This document shows, piece by piece, positions 50,886 to 61,872 of a DNA stretch of 64,000 nt. Each line of letters opens with the position of its first letter. Positions within the stretch are counted from its first letter, which is position 1. The notes beneath the pieces are model-generated. The model was not told the DNA's origin. It was given only the letters and a program-made list of their open reading frames with translations, and made no database searches. The translations under genes and the position numbers were made by a program. Origin of the DNA: Montifringilla adamsi (taxonomy: Eukaryota > Chordata > Aves > Passeriformes > Passeridae); assembly GCA_017590115.1 (NCBI GenBank), contig JAGGNK010000003.1:1545801-1609800 (forward strand). The letters are read 5' to 3'.

Positions 50886-53002
50886 ACCAGCGCATTTACT
50901 TATTATTCTGTTCCCATGTATACGCACATGTATGCATGCACTCAGGCATACAGACCGAGCCTGACATGTTCAAGGGACTTTCAATGGTGCAGGCAGCTCA
51001 GAAAAAAAAAAAAAAAGAAAAGATATTTCTATGTAAAGTAGTAGGCCATGCACGAAAATGGGTGTCAAAAAGCTCGGCAGAATCACTTCTGTGAAGATGT
51101 CTAACAGGAATTGCTGAATACACAATACAAGCAGCATGGGCTGAATTTTGACATCTTATCCCCTTTTTTCTTTGTTAATTGAAGGTTAAAACTATTTAGA
51201 CTTCTTATTGTTCAGCATCAACAATTTTTAAGATAACTTCTATGCCTTCTAGTAAATTACCTCAAACTTTACTCTTTGGATATAAAAAAAGTCTCCTAGC
51301 ACTCTCAAAATTTTCTCTGATGGGAAAATTCTACAAAACCTCAGTAAGTATTCTATTTGAGCTGAAATTACAACAGTCAATGCTGGGTTTGTTTGATTTT
51401 TCATTTTACTCCATAAACATTTGATAAAGAGAGAAAGCTATCTGTTCATCTTGTGAATGACAGTATGCATCATATGTTCATTAGTATTCTCATCATCCAT
51501 AAAGTATAGGCAATAAAATAAGGAAACAAAGACAAAAGGTATAAAAGAATAATACAGAACAGCACCAGTTACAGACACATGGAAAAAGCCTAAAACATAT
51601 AAGAAGATCTATATGAGGTGTCAAATAAGCCAGTCTTCTAATAGTATAAAAAAAAATTAAAAATTGCAGCCTGACAGTTACTCAATTTCATTTGCATAAG
51701 AAATGCAAGTGACTACTTATAAATATATTCAGATCACAAGATGTTTGTACTATTTTCCCACCTAAAGTATTGACAGACAGTTATTCCAATCCTTGCATTG
51801 CAGAAAGCAATGTAAATAATTAGGGTTTTACAAAAAGATTACAACACACATTATAAATTGATTCCTATTTAATTTGAACATAGCCAATACGTATTTGTTC
51901 AAGAGATGAACGCTTGGAAACACAAGATTCAGAGCAACAGTGCATATATCTTTAGATATGCAGAAGTCCATTAGGACACAATTGCCAATAAACCACCATT
52001 GTGTAAGATTCTTTAAAATCTCTAAATGCAACATAAACATAGGCTTAATACCAAAATGTGGAAGGTTTTGCTTGGAAAATTTTAGCAGTAATCTAGCATT
52101 CTGAAAAAGTTAGCAATAGCAACTAAAATAATTAAACTGCATTTTACTGCAGATGCTGCAGCTATGGCTTTTATCAATAAATATTTTTGTAGGAGGTGGT
52201 GCTACCACCTGGCAAGCCCATCCCAAGCCCCAGCATGGTTCACCTCAGCACAAAACAGTTTGGGAGGCAGAAGGCAAAAGCACAATTAGATATTACAGAT
52301 GTTCAGAAAATTTTTATTATTTTCCTGCCACACACAAAGGCACTAACGCCTGTTTTAAGGAACAGAAGAAAAGACAAAGTTGTCTGCCATAGCATGCTTC
52401 ATCCCTTGTGCCCGAGGATGCCAACCTACTGCAGAAAATGTGATAGGAGGTTACCCTTTAGGCTGGCCAGCAGAAGCTAATTTTGCAGAAGAAAGCAGTT
52501 GCTGTTTACTCAGAGCTCAAGCCATGCATGGCTCGCTGGAGGACAGGGAGCACATGCACAAGGCGCAGCACTGCACAGGCATCTGTGTGGAATGAATGAC
52601 ACCAGCAGAAGAAAAGAGGAACCTGAAGACTGACATCTCCTCAGTATTACTCATTATCTTTGCACTGCAAGGAGGGTTACAATCAAAATGGAGGCTTTTT
52701 TGGGATCTTGGCTCTTCCGCTGTTTGCAGCAGGTGGCTGGAGTGCACTGGCTTTGCAGAAAAGGGAGGAAAGGGGGGGATGCAGGCTGCTGTGTGAGAGC
52801 AGGCATCAAGTGTTTGCTGCTGACAGGCTGGAAAAGTTTCACTTGGGATACATCTGGGTGGAAGAGGAGTAATTGAAGGGGAGTGTGTTGATATGTGGGA
52901 GGTCAGGGCGAAGCAGGGAAGGACTGAAACACACCTCTTGTATTACCAGCATCAATAGGTCTTTGATGTTATAGAAAATTACTCTACTAAAACTTACCAC
53001 GA

Positions 53003-53045
53003 ATTTTATACCAATACTATGTACAGCATAGTATTGGTATAAAAT
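53003..53045 (+). repeat. Perfect 19-bp inverted repeat (hairpin, 5-base loop)
   Basis: Left arm attttataccaatactatg (53003-53021), loop tacag, right arm its exact reverse complement (53027-53045). It abuts a further partial copy of the same motif. Confidence 0.95.
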
Positions 53046-53065
53046 ACCAATACTATGGTATTGGT
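53046..53065 (+). repeat. Adjacent 8-bp palindrome sharing the same motif
   Basis: accaatac - tatg - gtattggt: a third and fourth occurrence of the accaatac motif next to the 19-bp hairpin, so the motif appears four times in alternating orientation within 63 bases. Confidence 0.9.
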
Positions 53066-56000
53066 GGAGCTGTATGAGATGTATGCAGGGAGATGATAGA
53101 ACAGCACACTATGGCATGTATGCATTTGGCTTACTGAATGCAGGCAGATGCTTTTCCCTACAGGATGTGTCTCCTGAACTACCTGACTCTGAGATATTTT
53201 TTTAAGCTGGAAAAAGGTATCTTAGTCTGTAGGAAAGAGAAGCAGAAGCTACAAAGATTTTTAAGATTCAAAGTAAGATACCCCAAGGAGTGTGCATCAT
53301 ATAACTAAATTTAATTTTGTGCACTTACAAACTATAGACTTGCTATCCCTTTCCACAATTCATGTGACTCTACCAAATACAGTGATATTGAAATTTCAAA
53401 TTTCTTTTTTTTTCTGAAGCACTTGCTTCACAATCAGAGTTAAAATTTTACTTAGATTTTACTTATAAGAATCCCGCAAAATATAAAAAGGTATTGAGTA
53501 CATATAAAAGAAGAGCAATTCAAAGCAATGCAAATAAAAATTTACTATTTTCCATGCAATTTGATAAAAATCAGTTTTTCCCAGCCAAAAAAAGGATTTA
53601 GCCTTTATTTAAATAGGACAATTGCTTTGGGAGTTTTTTCCTGGAAAAAAAAGGTGTTAGGAAGCAACATGAGAGTCTGTAGAGCAGGATGATTCTAATT
53701 GTTTTGCCTTCATCATGCACTATCGTTAGGAACACCAACACTTGTTACCCTTTCAGCAACAAGGAGGGCTAAAACTGCAACCCCACTAAATCAGGTGGTA
53801 AGCAGTCTGTATTATGCTCAAAGCAGCCTCTCCTCAAAGTAAGAATGTGAAGAAAATTAGCATTTCTGGAGTGAGACAGGGAGGCTCTATCAATTCTGTC
53901 CTCTGACTGCTGCACCAGATTACAAGTGTCGAGGAGTTCTTGATCAAGTCTTTGTTGTTTAAACACCTCATTTTACCTCAAAAAAAATCAGCATAAATAA
54001 AGTTCAGTGACTTTTATAAAATGCACTTAAGAGTATCTCATGAATGATCGAAGTGTGCCAGTTAGATCATCAAGGGGCTTTGAGTGGAGGGGAGATACCA
54101 TATATGTATCATTCATGTCAGTAGGAATGAAGCAACAGAAAACATTCTTAATTGGTACATGGTATCTGTCATATTAGCAGTACCTGGTCTTTGAAAACAT
54201 CTCTCTAGCAAAACAGCACAGAACTACCTCTTAACTTCAGTAATGTACTTGTAAAATGAAAATGTCTCAGCGGCATGGGAGAGAAATGACACATCAAACA
54301 TCCTCTGTAATTTTTCCAATCTCTAAATATCACAATTTTACAAACTAAAAAAACCAAAAACAAACCAAGACAAACCCACAGACTTTGAAATTACCACACA
54401 CTGAAATTTCCTTCTTTATCAGCCTGGCATCAGAAAATTGTCTCTTTTTGTTGTGGAAAACAGGAAAACTTTAAAATATCGGTTTTTACATTGTGCTCTT
54501 CTATTTTACTCAGAATGAGTAGAAGGACTTGCTTGCATTCCTGATGCCCAGCAATCAAGCAATTTTTAAAAGTCATTCAAACACTTAAACACTTATTTCA
54601 ACACATCTAGGTCATCACTTGGGGCTGCAAATATCTGCCAAGAAAAAGCTCACTCTACAACATCCATGGTGGGTATCTGAAAGTCTGGAAGTATCTATGT
54701 ATCTCTTCATTACGTTTTTCTAAGGCATCCACTGTTTAACAGCACAATGCATGCTATGGATACATTTTTTCCTAGAACATTTCTGCCTGAAGAGATTAGA
54801 TTTACTTTCTCTATTTTAATTTAATTATAAATAGTCATGTCCCAGTCTTTCTTTTTCAAAACTGAAACTGTTTGCAAAAGGTTTCTTCTGCTACCAGAAA
54901 TTTTTTTAGGTCTTGATACCCTACATAGTTCACACACATAAATAAGTACAGTGTTTTCCTACAACTGAATAACACAGATAATGGGCTGCTACGAGACACT
55001 CAGGCTCTTCTTTTATTTTAGAATTAAAATCAAGTTCCAGTCCCCATTTAAGAGATTAGTCCATATTTAGCCCATGCCCATCTTCTACCTTCATTAACTC
55101 AAATATCAGCAAAAGGCAGCTTAGAAAAATGAAAGGTGGTGCAGATGCAAAATACATGCACAATGCAGACACACAAAATATACGTTTGCAAAGGATATTA
55201 TGTATAACAAAATATGTGTCAGTATAAATACCCACAGATACAATTTATGTACTGAAACAAAAGAGATCAGATTTCCAGTTATGATCCTCCTTCTTTCATC
55301 CCCGCAGTTTTTTGAAATCTGTATTTGCATGTTCATCCTTCTATGCTATGGAAAGCTCAAAATTCATAATTGATGCAAAAATTGAAAAAGATCCTTGTTC
55401 CAATAGGTCAACACATTCTTTTGTGGTTTTAATAATGGCTTGTCCTACTACATTTATTATTCATATAAAATAAGGACAGACAATTTTTAGGTATTATATA
55501 GCTTTCTTCTGGAATATTAGCTTTGTGGCTTTGAGAGACCATTTTCTAAAGATCCTAATAGTCAAATGACATCTTGGGAAATGTTACATTCTCACCACAT
55601 TTGCATGATAATGAAGATGAAATTTCATATATGCTACCTGAATTATACTTATCTGAGTTTTGTTTTACCAAATGACCAAAGGAATATGTTCCCTAGGCCA
55701 GAGTATCACAATGCAATAGGAAGCATTTTTGCTACAGTGAAAGACATAGAACTATTATTCAAGTAATAAAAAAAGAAAAAAGCCTGTACAGTTTATGTTA
55801 CTGCATTAACATGACCTCAGCTATGTATCTCGAATATTTATTTATTTCAACGAAAATTCTACAAAATTCACAAAAATATCCATAGGGCATTTTTCTAAAA
55901 GTAATCAAGGAATATTGCTGTGATGGTCTTTGTTCTGGTCCTCTGTAGGAGAGAAACTCTTCCATAGCATTTTGTTTTTCACTGATATGCAATACTATCA

Positions 56001-59000
56001 TGTGCTTGGTAAAGTTCATATGTCAGCTTACTCATTAGCTATGAGCCACCCTTTGAGTAAAACCACATTAAGAACTCTGCTGCTTAACCTGGATTTGGAA
56101 AGACAGCCCCCAACAGAACATGTTGGCAACCCAAGGACTCTGATCAGTCATGGGTCTGCCCAGCAATTTACCCACATGATCCATTTTGGAGTATGCCTCT
56201 AGAAAACCAAAATCCAAACACGGTTTTATGCTGAAGGTGCCATTTTAGAACTATTTTTCTAACACTGAAGAAAACTAGTACAAATCATACAAGTTACAAA
56301 CTGACAATAATTATCTAAGCTAAGACACCAGTACACATATTCTTAGATTAATTCTCCTGTTATAACTCTGAACTCTTTGAAGACAGAGTAGTTTTGATTT
56401 TTGCTAGAAGCTATAGGCATTATTTTAAAGGAAAAAAAAAACCCACAGCATGGAATAATTGGTGTAAATGTAATATAGCTTTTCAGTACATTCTGGTCTA
56501 TGCTTCACTATAACTACAGAAACACATTCAAATTTAGTGAAAAAAAAACCACCCAAACCAAACAAAACCCCACAAAGCAAGTTATCCAGGAAAAGGAAAA
56601 AGAAGGAAAGGACTATACTCAAAAGAACATCTGAAAAAAATTGCGACATCTGCAGTAGAGTTTTCCCTAGAATGTTTGAGATGAACTCAGTGTAACACTG
56701 GCTTCCAAGAAAAGACAGGGTGATCAATGCAGGAGCACATCAGGCTCCCTTGGACAGGCCAATCAATGCAAGAAAGAACCTTGCCCAGGGCCTTATGCAA
56801 ATAGAAGCACGTCCTGCAACCCAGGGAGGGAACATGCGCAATAGATCAATGGCATCTGAAAAACCTTACAGCTATATCAGCCTCAGACAGTAAATATATA
56901 ATGATGAATCCCTCACATTCAGCTGTGAACTCTTTAAACTAGGTTATCTTCAACAGCTGGTTTAAAAAAAAAAGTCTGCTGGCTGTAGACTGCAATGGTG
57001 GCAAGGTGAAATAAGATTACTGACGGTTAAATTAACAATGCCTTTTTTTTAAAGGATGAGATAATATAATCGCTGTACTTTAACACCTTGTAAAACACTG
57101 GCAGTTATGTGCCCACAGGGGTAGGGACTGAGAGGGGGATGGTGGGGATTATTCTGAATTTTTAAAATATATATTACTCCTGTCAGATGTCTCAAGCAAC
57201 TCTAAGACAAAATATAGTACAGATACTGACAAGCAAATAAAATGCTTCAGCTTAATCAAAGTAAAAACCTCACGCCCTTTCTATCCTAATACTGCACGAT
57301 ACTGAGATTCTTTATTAGACTTAATTTGTCTTAGAAATGGAAAAGAGAAAAATAACTAATTAAACTATTTATTTTTCAGGTGTTTATGAGGCAATTTTAC
57401 TCCCTCACTTTGACATACTGCATTAAAATCTCAGTTCAATTCTGCAGAATTAAAAGCACAGTTTTCTCAATTAATATACACACAAAATCTACTAATATTT
57501 TTATTTCTTATCACATTCAATCAAAGCCCTTAAATAGGACTATTTTAACATTTAAACATTGGTAGTCATGCTATTATTAATGCTAAAATACTTCACTAAT
57601 ATTCTGAAACAGCTGCTTCTTATGATACCACAGTTTGAGAGCTCCCTTTACTAAGTATGTTTGCATTCCTTTTACTCCACCTGGATTTGCCTAATATATT
57701 ATTAACTTGTAGTTTCTCTGATTGATCCGCTAAAGTGGGTTTTAAAGTTTTATAAACTCTCTACTGTTCCATGCAAAACCATACACATACTCTTCAGCAT
57801 GATTACCATTTAAATTAACATGAACATGATATACTTGTGTAGTCTTAAGAGCCTAATGTCACAGAAATGGGAAAAAATGTGAAATAACAGTGAGACAACT
57901 TCCTTTTTCAAATGTTCTGTTCCATTAAGAGAAAATAAATGCAAGCATTTAGAACAGCTTAATATTTCAGATGGAATAATCTCAATTCACCACAAAACTT
58001 GTAAGTGCATACTGTGTGTGATATTTCCACATCATTGTATAAGCAAGTATAGAACTTCTACTCTTTTTCATTAGTCTTCCTATATACATTCAAAAAGAAC
58101 TGTAAAAAAAAGAACTGTAAACCTTTTCACTGTGACAATGCCATATCTTGTAAAATCTTTAGTATTGTGCTGTTCACCAAACCAATCTAGAGAGATAACA
58201 ACACACAAAGTTTCAAAAAATGCCAGTTTTTTTCATACTGTACTCGGTGGGAAAAGAATCCCACAATCAGCATACTCAATCATTTGACTCTGCAGCTGTA
58301 CCAATCCAGAGCCAGATACAATTACCACATCCACATAAAATAATGCTCTAGATATTCCAATTTCCTGTCCTGATGCAACACAGCAAAAAGAGGCACCTTC
58401 TGGTAAGAACCAGAAACAGGTGATTAGATTAAAAAAAAGCAAGATGCACATTCACAGAAGATTAAGAAGGCAAAGTTGGAAGATCATCAACGTGGACAGG
58501 GTGAAAAACTTGTGTGTCTGGAAAAACAGGAGATGTGACTTTTTATTGGTGCAGCAGGGCAGTATATGCACCAGCACCTCAGGAGTTCACCTCAGAGAGC
58601 CAAGAAAGAGACGAACTGAATTAGTTTCCATCAAAAGAATGGTGATAAGGCAAAACTCTGCATTGTCAGGTACTTAAGAGGTTCTATACAGAAGACATGT
58701 CTCTTGTTACCATTGATGAATTCCCCCTATGTCTTGAAGAGCTCTGATGAGCAAGAGATGGTTCATACAGCAAACAATTCCTCTATGGAACTTTTAACTT
58801 CTGCGAAGTTTCTGCAACCAGTGAGGAAATAAACAGGCAGGCAAGAAATTCAGGAAAATGAGTTGCCCTGGGTTCTGAAATTAACTATCACAATCAACAG
58901 TGTGCTCTACACATTTCAAGGAGATGGTTGCACAGAGATGTTGCCCATCAGCTCTGGGAGAGGTTCAAGGGATGAAGTTTATCTGCGAACAGCTGAAAGG

Positions 59001-59220
59001 ATGAGTGATATGTTCTTTGAATATGGCCTTGTGCTTTGGCTTTTATTTTTCCTTTCAAAGCTGGAATATGAAATGAAAAATAAACTGACTGATAAGTTAT
59101 ACTGTCTTGCAGAATTTAAAACAGTGGAAACAACGCAGGACAGGAAAATAATACAAAGGAATTTACTGAGTCAGAAGGAAATTTCTAGCCAGATATAGAG
59201 ATAGATGCCAAATATGGTTT
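53066..59220. other. Unique AT-rich sequence, no gene recognised
   Basis: About 6 kb with no recognised repeat. A GC-richer patch at about 56700-56830 has a CCAAT motif and an octamer ATGCAAAT. A minus-strand open frame at 58233-58451 follows an acceptor-like ttcttaccag but has no recognised domain. Confidence 0.5.
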
Positions 59221-59760
59221 TATTTAACATCTTCATTAATTATCTGGAATTAGTTAAATTTGCAGGTGACATTAAAGTGGGAGAAACTGCCAAGAGAAGC
59301 AAGGCATGAAAGAAATACAAAACAAGCTTCCAAGATTCACAGACCTGTAGCACAAAAGGGACTGTTATTACAATCCAGTTTGTCATCCTGCGCAGCAAGG
59401 GCCACAACACAGCTAGATTTAATTAGGAAGACTGTGAGATAATATTGTTTGGGGGGTGTTGGGAGGAAATAATCTACTATATTCACACTTAGTACATTCA
59501 GTACCACTGGGGAAAGAAAAATTGAGAGCACTAAAAGACTTTGAGAGATACATGAACATTAGTGGGTACTAAATTCAAAGAAACTTAAGAAAAAAAAATC
59601 TAGTATCACTTAGGTTGCATTGACCAAAATGCTGCACAGCAGAACAAAGATACTGAAGTTCATCCTCAGCTAATTATGTTAACTGCACCTAGAATACTGA
59701 GTTCAATCCTTTGCATTCTATCAAAGAAACGTTGAGAAACAGAACTGAATTCAGACAGGC
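59221..59760 (+). mobile_element. Old CR1/L3-type LINE fragment, part 1
   Basis: Weak but ordered matches to CR1/L3 ORF2 and its 3' region: acatcttcattaattatctg followed by gaattagttaaatttgcagg and tgacattaaagtggga (the 'NDL...KFADDTKLG' region), and later aatactgagttcaatcctt and aagaaacgttgagaaacag. It is much more diverged than the other CR1 copies, so it is probably an ancient insertion. Confidence 0.65.
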
Positions 59761-59768
59761 ATAAAAAA

Positions 59769-59799
59769 TAAATTAAAAAAAAAGAAAAAGAAAAAAAAG

Positions 59800-59875
<76 letters not shown>
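59769..59875 (+). repeat. Poly(A) tract with 76 uninterrupted A
   Basis: An A/G-interrupted lead (aaagaaaaagaaaaaaaag) is followed by a pure A run from 59800 to 59875. It interrupts the old CR1 relic, whose sequence seems to resume after it. Such a length is easily miscounted by sequencing. Confidence 0.95.
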
Positions 59876-59877
<2 letters not shown>

Positions 59878-59960
59878 AACCCAGAACTAGTTACACAAGC
59901 TGAGCTACAAAAAACCAAGAGGCTGAAACTATGAGAACAATTGCTAAAGAAAGATCAAAA
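59876..59960 (+). mobile_element. Old CR1/L3-type LINE fragment, part 2
   Basis: After the poly(A) run, gaggctgaaactatgagaac and aattgctaaagaaag resemble the CR1/L3 segment reading roughly 'aaactatgaggaacggttgaaggaa', in the same orientation and expected order. The match is short and tentative. Confidence 0.35.
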
Positions 59961-60719
59961 AATTCCTCATGCAAAAACCTAAATGTTCACTGTGCAATGT
60001 ATGGATTTTAAAACAATGCGAAGAAGTTATAAAAATATAGAACTAGTGAGATGATGCAACTCTTGAAAAATTTCTGCAAAGAAATGCAGAAAGTGCTGTG
60101 CTTTTGAGCACCAAATCCTATAGGTAACAAAACATATATTTCAAAGTAACTGGATTTTCTTGTAACCCTAACTTTCACTCATACCTAGTTCTTTTTTTAT
60201 TTCATAATTAACATGCCAACTTTGGTGTCAAATTAGAAAATTAATATGAATGGTACAATGAGACAAAAAAGTAATGATGGATGGTGACAACAATTACTAT
60301 TCAGTATAAAATTCCAGGAAACATTGTCCTTCTCCTTTTGGAAAGAAGTGGGGAAGGGACACAGGCACAGCTAGCCCCAGATCATGGCCTGAGCTGAATG
60401 AAGCATGAGATACCAGATTAGCAAATGACTAAGAGGAAGCAAAACACAATGAGGCTGAGCATATTGTGTAGAACAAGGTAACAAGGAGGGATGAATATTC
60501 CAAATGTGCCAGTTCTGGAAGTGGCCAATGCTCAGATTTTCACTGTTGCCATCCTCTACTATTATCCAGCAGCGAGGCTAGCAGGCTTCAGATGAACTGA
60601 GGAAGGGAATGGCTAAATGGCATTTACAGTAAGCCACCAAAAAATTTAACAGGACATGCAGCTATGATGCTATGAACTGTATTACAATCGTTATTATTCC
60701 TCTGCTCTTCCCATTAGAG

Positions 60720-60806
60720 CATCCTTCCAGATTGCAAGCTCTTTAGGACAAGGCACTGCTATGTGATTCCTACCACAACACAAATGGATAATAACAATAA
60801 ATGCTA
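60720..60806 (+). mobile_element. Ancient LINE/SINE 3' tail
   Basis: The stretch ccagattgcaagctctttag, gacaaggcactgct, then ggataataacaataaatgct matches the widely conserved tail shared by L2/L3-type LINEs and their SINEs ('attgtaagctctttggggcagggactgt...aataaat'). Only the tail is recognisable. Confidence 0.5.
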
Positions 60807-60928
60807 GCAAGTGAACCAATGATGCCAGTGTATGCTTGTCAGTGTATTTATTTAGGCTGAGTGGCCTAAAATGTTTATCTCCTCTGTATTAGAAGGGGCA
60901 ATATATGCATACAAATACATATACGTGT

Positions 60929-60949
60929 ACACACACACACACACACACA
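60929..60949 (+). repeat. AC dinucleotide microsatellite
   Basis: About ten AC units follow atacgtgt and are followed by atgcatac. The flanks are also purine-pyrimidine alternating, giving roughly 45 bases of potential Z-DNA. Confidence 0.95.
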
Positions 60950-61197
60950 TGCATACAGTTCATATATCAGAAAAGCCGGATGTGGTCAAGAAGCTGTTTC
61001 CAGTACAGTATTTTTTTGCTCAATCCACCATTTAATTTCCTTATGGTTGCAAACTCACCATAGGATCTGCTATGCCTGTTGCTTTCTACCTCAAGCTTGT
61101 GCGTTTCAAAAAGCACTAGCAAAAAAGAGTCCACTGTTTCCAAAAACAAGTCTGCTCCCCAATTCCTGTTATTCAAGGTCAATGGGACAAACCTGGT

Positions 61198-61872
61198 TGC
61201 ATGTACAGACTAGGGAACAAGAGGTAGGACAGCAGTGCTGTGGAGAGGAACTTGGGGGTCCTGGTCAATGGCAAGCTGTACATGAGTCAGCAGTGCCTTG
61301 GCAGCCAGGATCCACCCAGCCAGACAAGGGAGGGGATTGTCCCGCTCTGCTCTGCACTGGGGCAGCCTCACCTCAAGTGCTGGGGGCAGTTTTGGGCATC
61401 ACAGTGTAAGAAAGATACAAAGCTATTAGAGATTACCCCACAGTAGGGTAATGACGATGATAAAGGGCCTTGAGGGGAAGCTATATGAGGAGTGGCTAAG
61501 GTGACTTGGTTTGTTCAGCCTGGAGGAGACTGAGGGGAAACCTCATTGTAGTCTTCAACATCCTCCAGAGGTGATAAGGAGGAACATCTTCACTTTTATG
61601 ATCAGTGACAGGATCTGAGCAAATGGCAGAAAGCTGAATCAGGGGAGATTTAGTTTGGATATCAGGAAAAGGTTCTTTGCATACAGTAGTTCGGCAATGG
61701 AATAGGCCCCCAGAGAAGGGTCACAGCACCAAGCATAACAGAGTTCAAGAAGCGTAGGGATAACACTCTCAGGGACATGTTGTGATTCTTGGGGCATCCT
61801 ATGCCAGTTGGACTTGATGATCCTGATGTGTCCCTTCCATTTCAGCATATTCTTTGATTCTATGATTCCAAT
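61198..61872 (+). mobile_element. CR1 LINE 3' fragment, sense orientation
   Basis: Matches the CR1 3' end in sense orientation: gaggaacttgggggtcctgg, gaggggattgtcccgctctg, tttgttcagcctggaggaga, gcagttttgggcatc, a gttggacttgatgatcctga segment, and the terminal ttctatgattcc. It is 5'-truncated and diverged. ORF2 is broken by indels and stops. The 3' terminus near 61868 is nearly complete. Confidence 0.92.

Noticed and set aside
50615..51094. 159-codon plus-strand open frame through the CpG island
   Set aside because: Stop-free because of GC richness. The opposite strand is equally open, and it contains a homopolymer-derived run of prolines and no domain.
58233..58451. Minus-strand frame after an acceptor-like ttcttaccag, with a hydrophobic ALFYVDVVIVSGSG stretch
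   Set aside because: No recognisable family, no strong donor at a consistent place, and it does not match any ARB2A exon I know.
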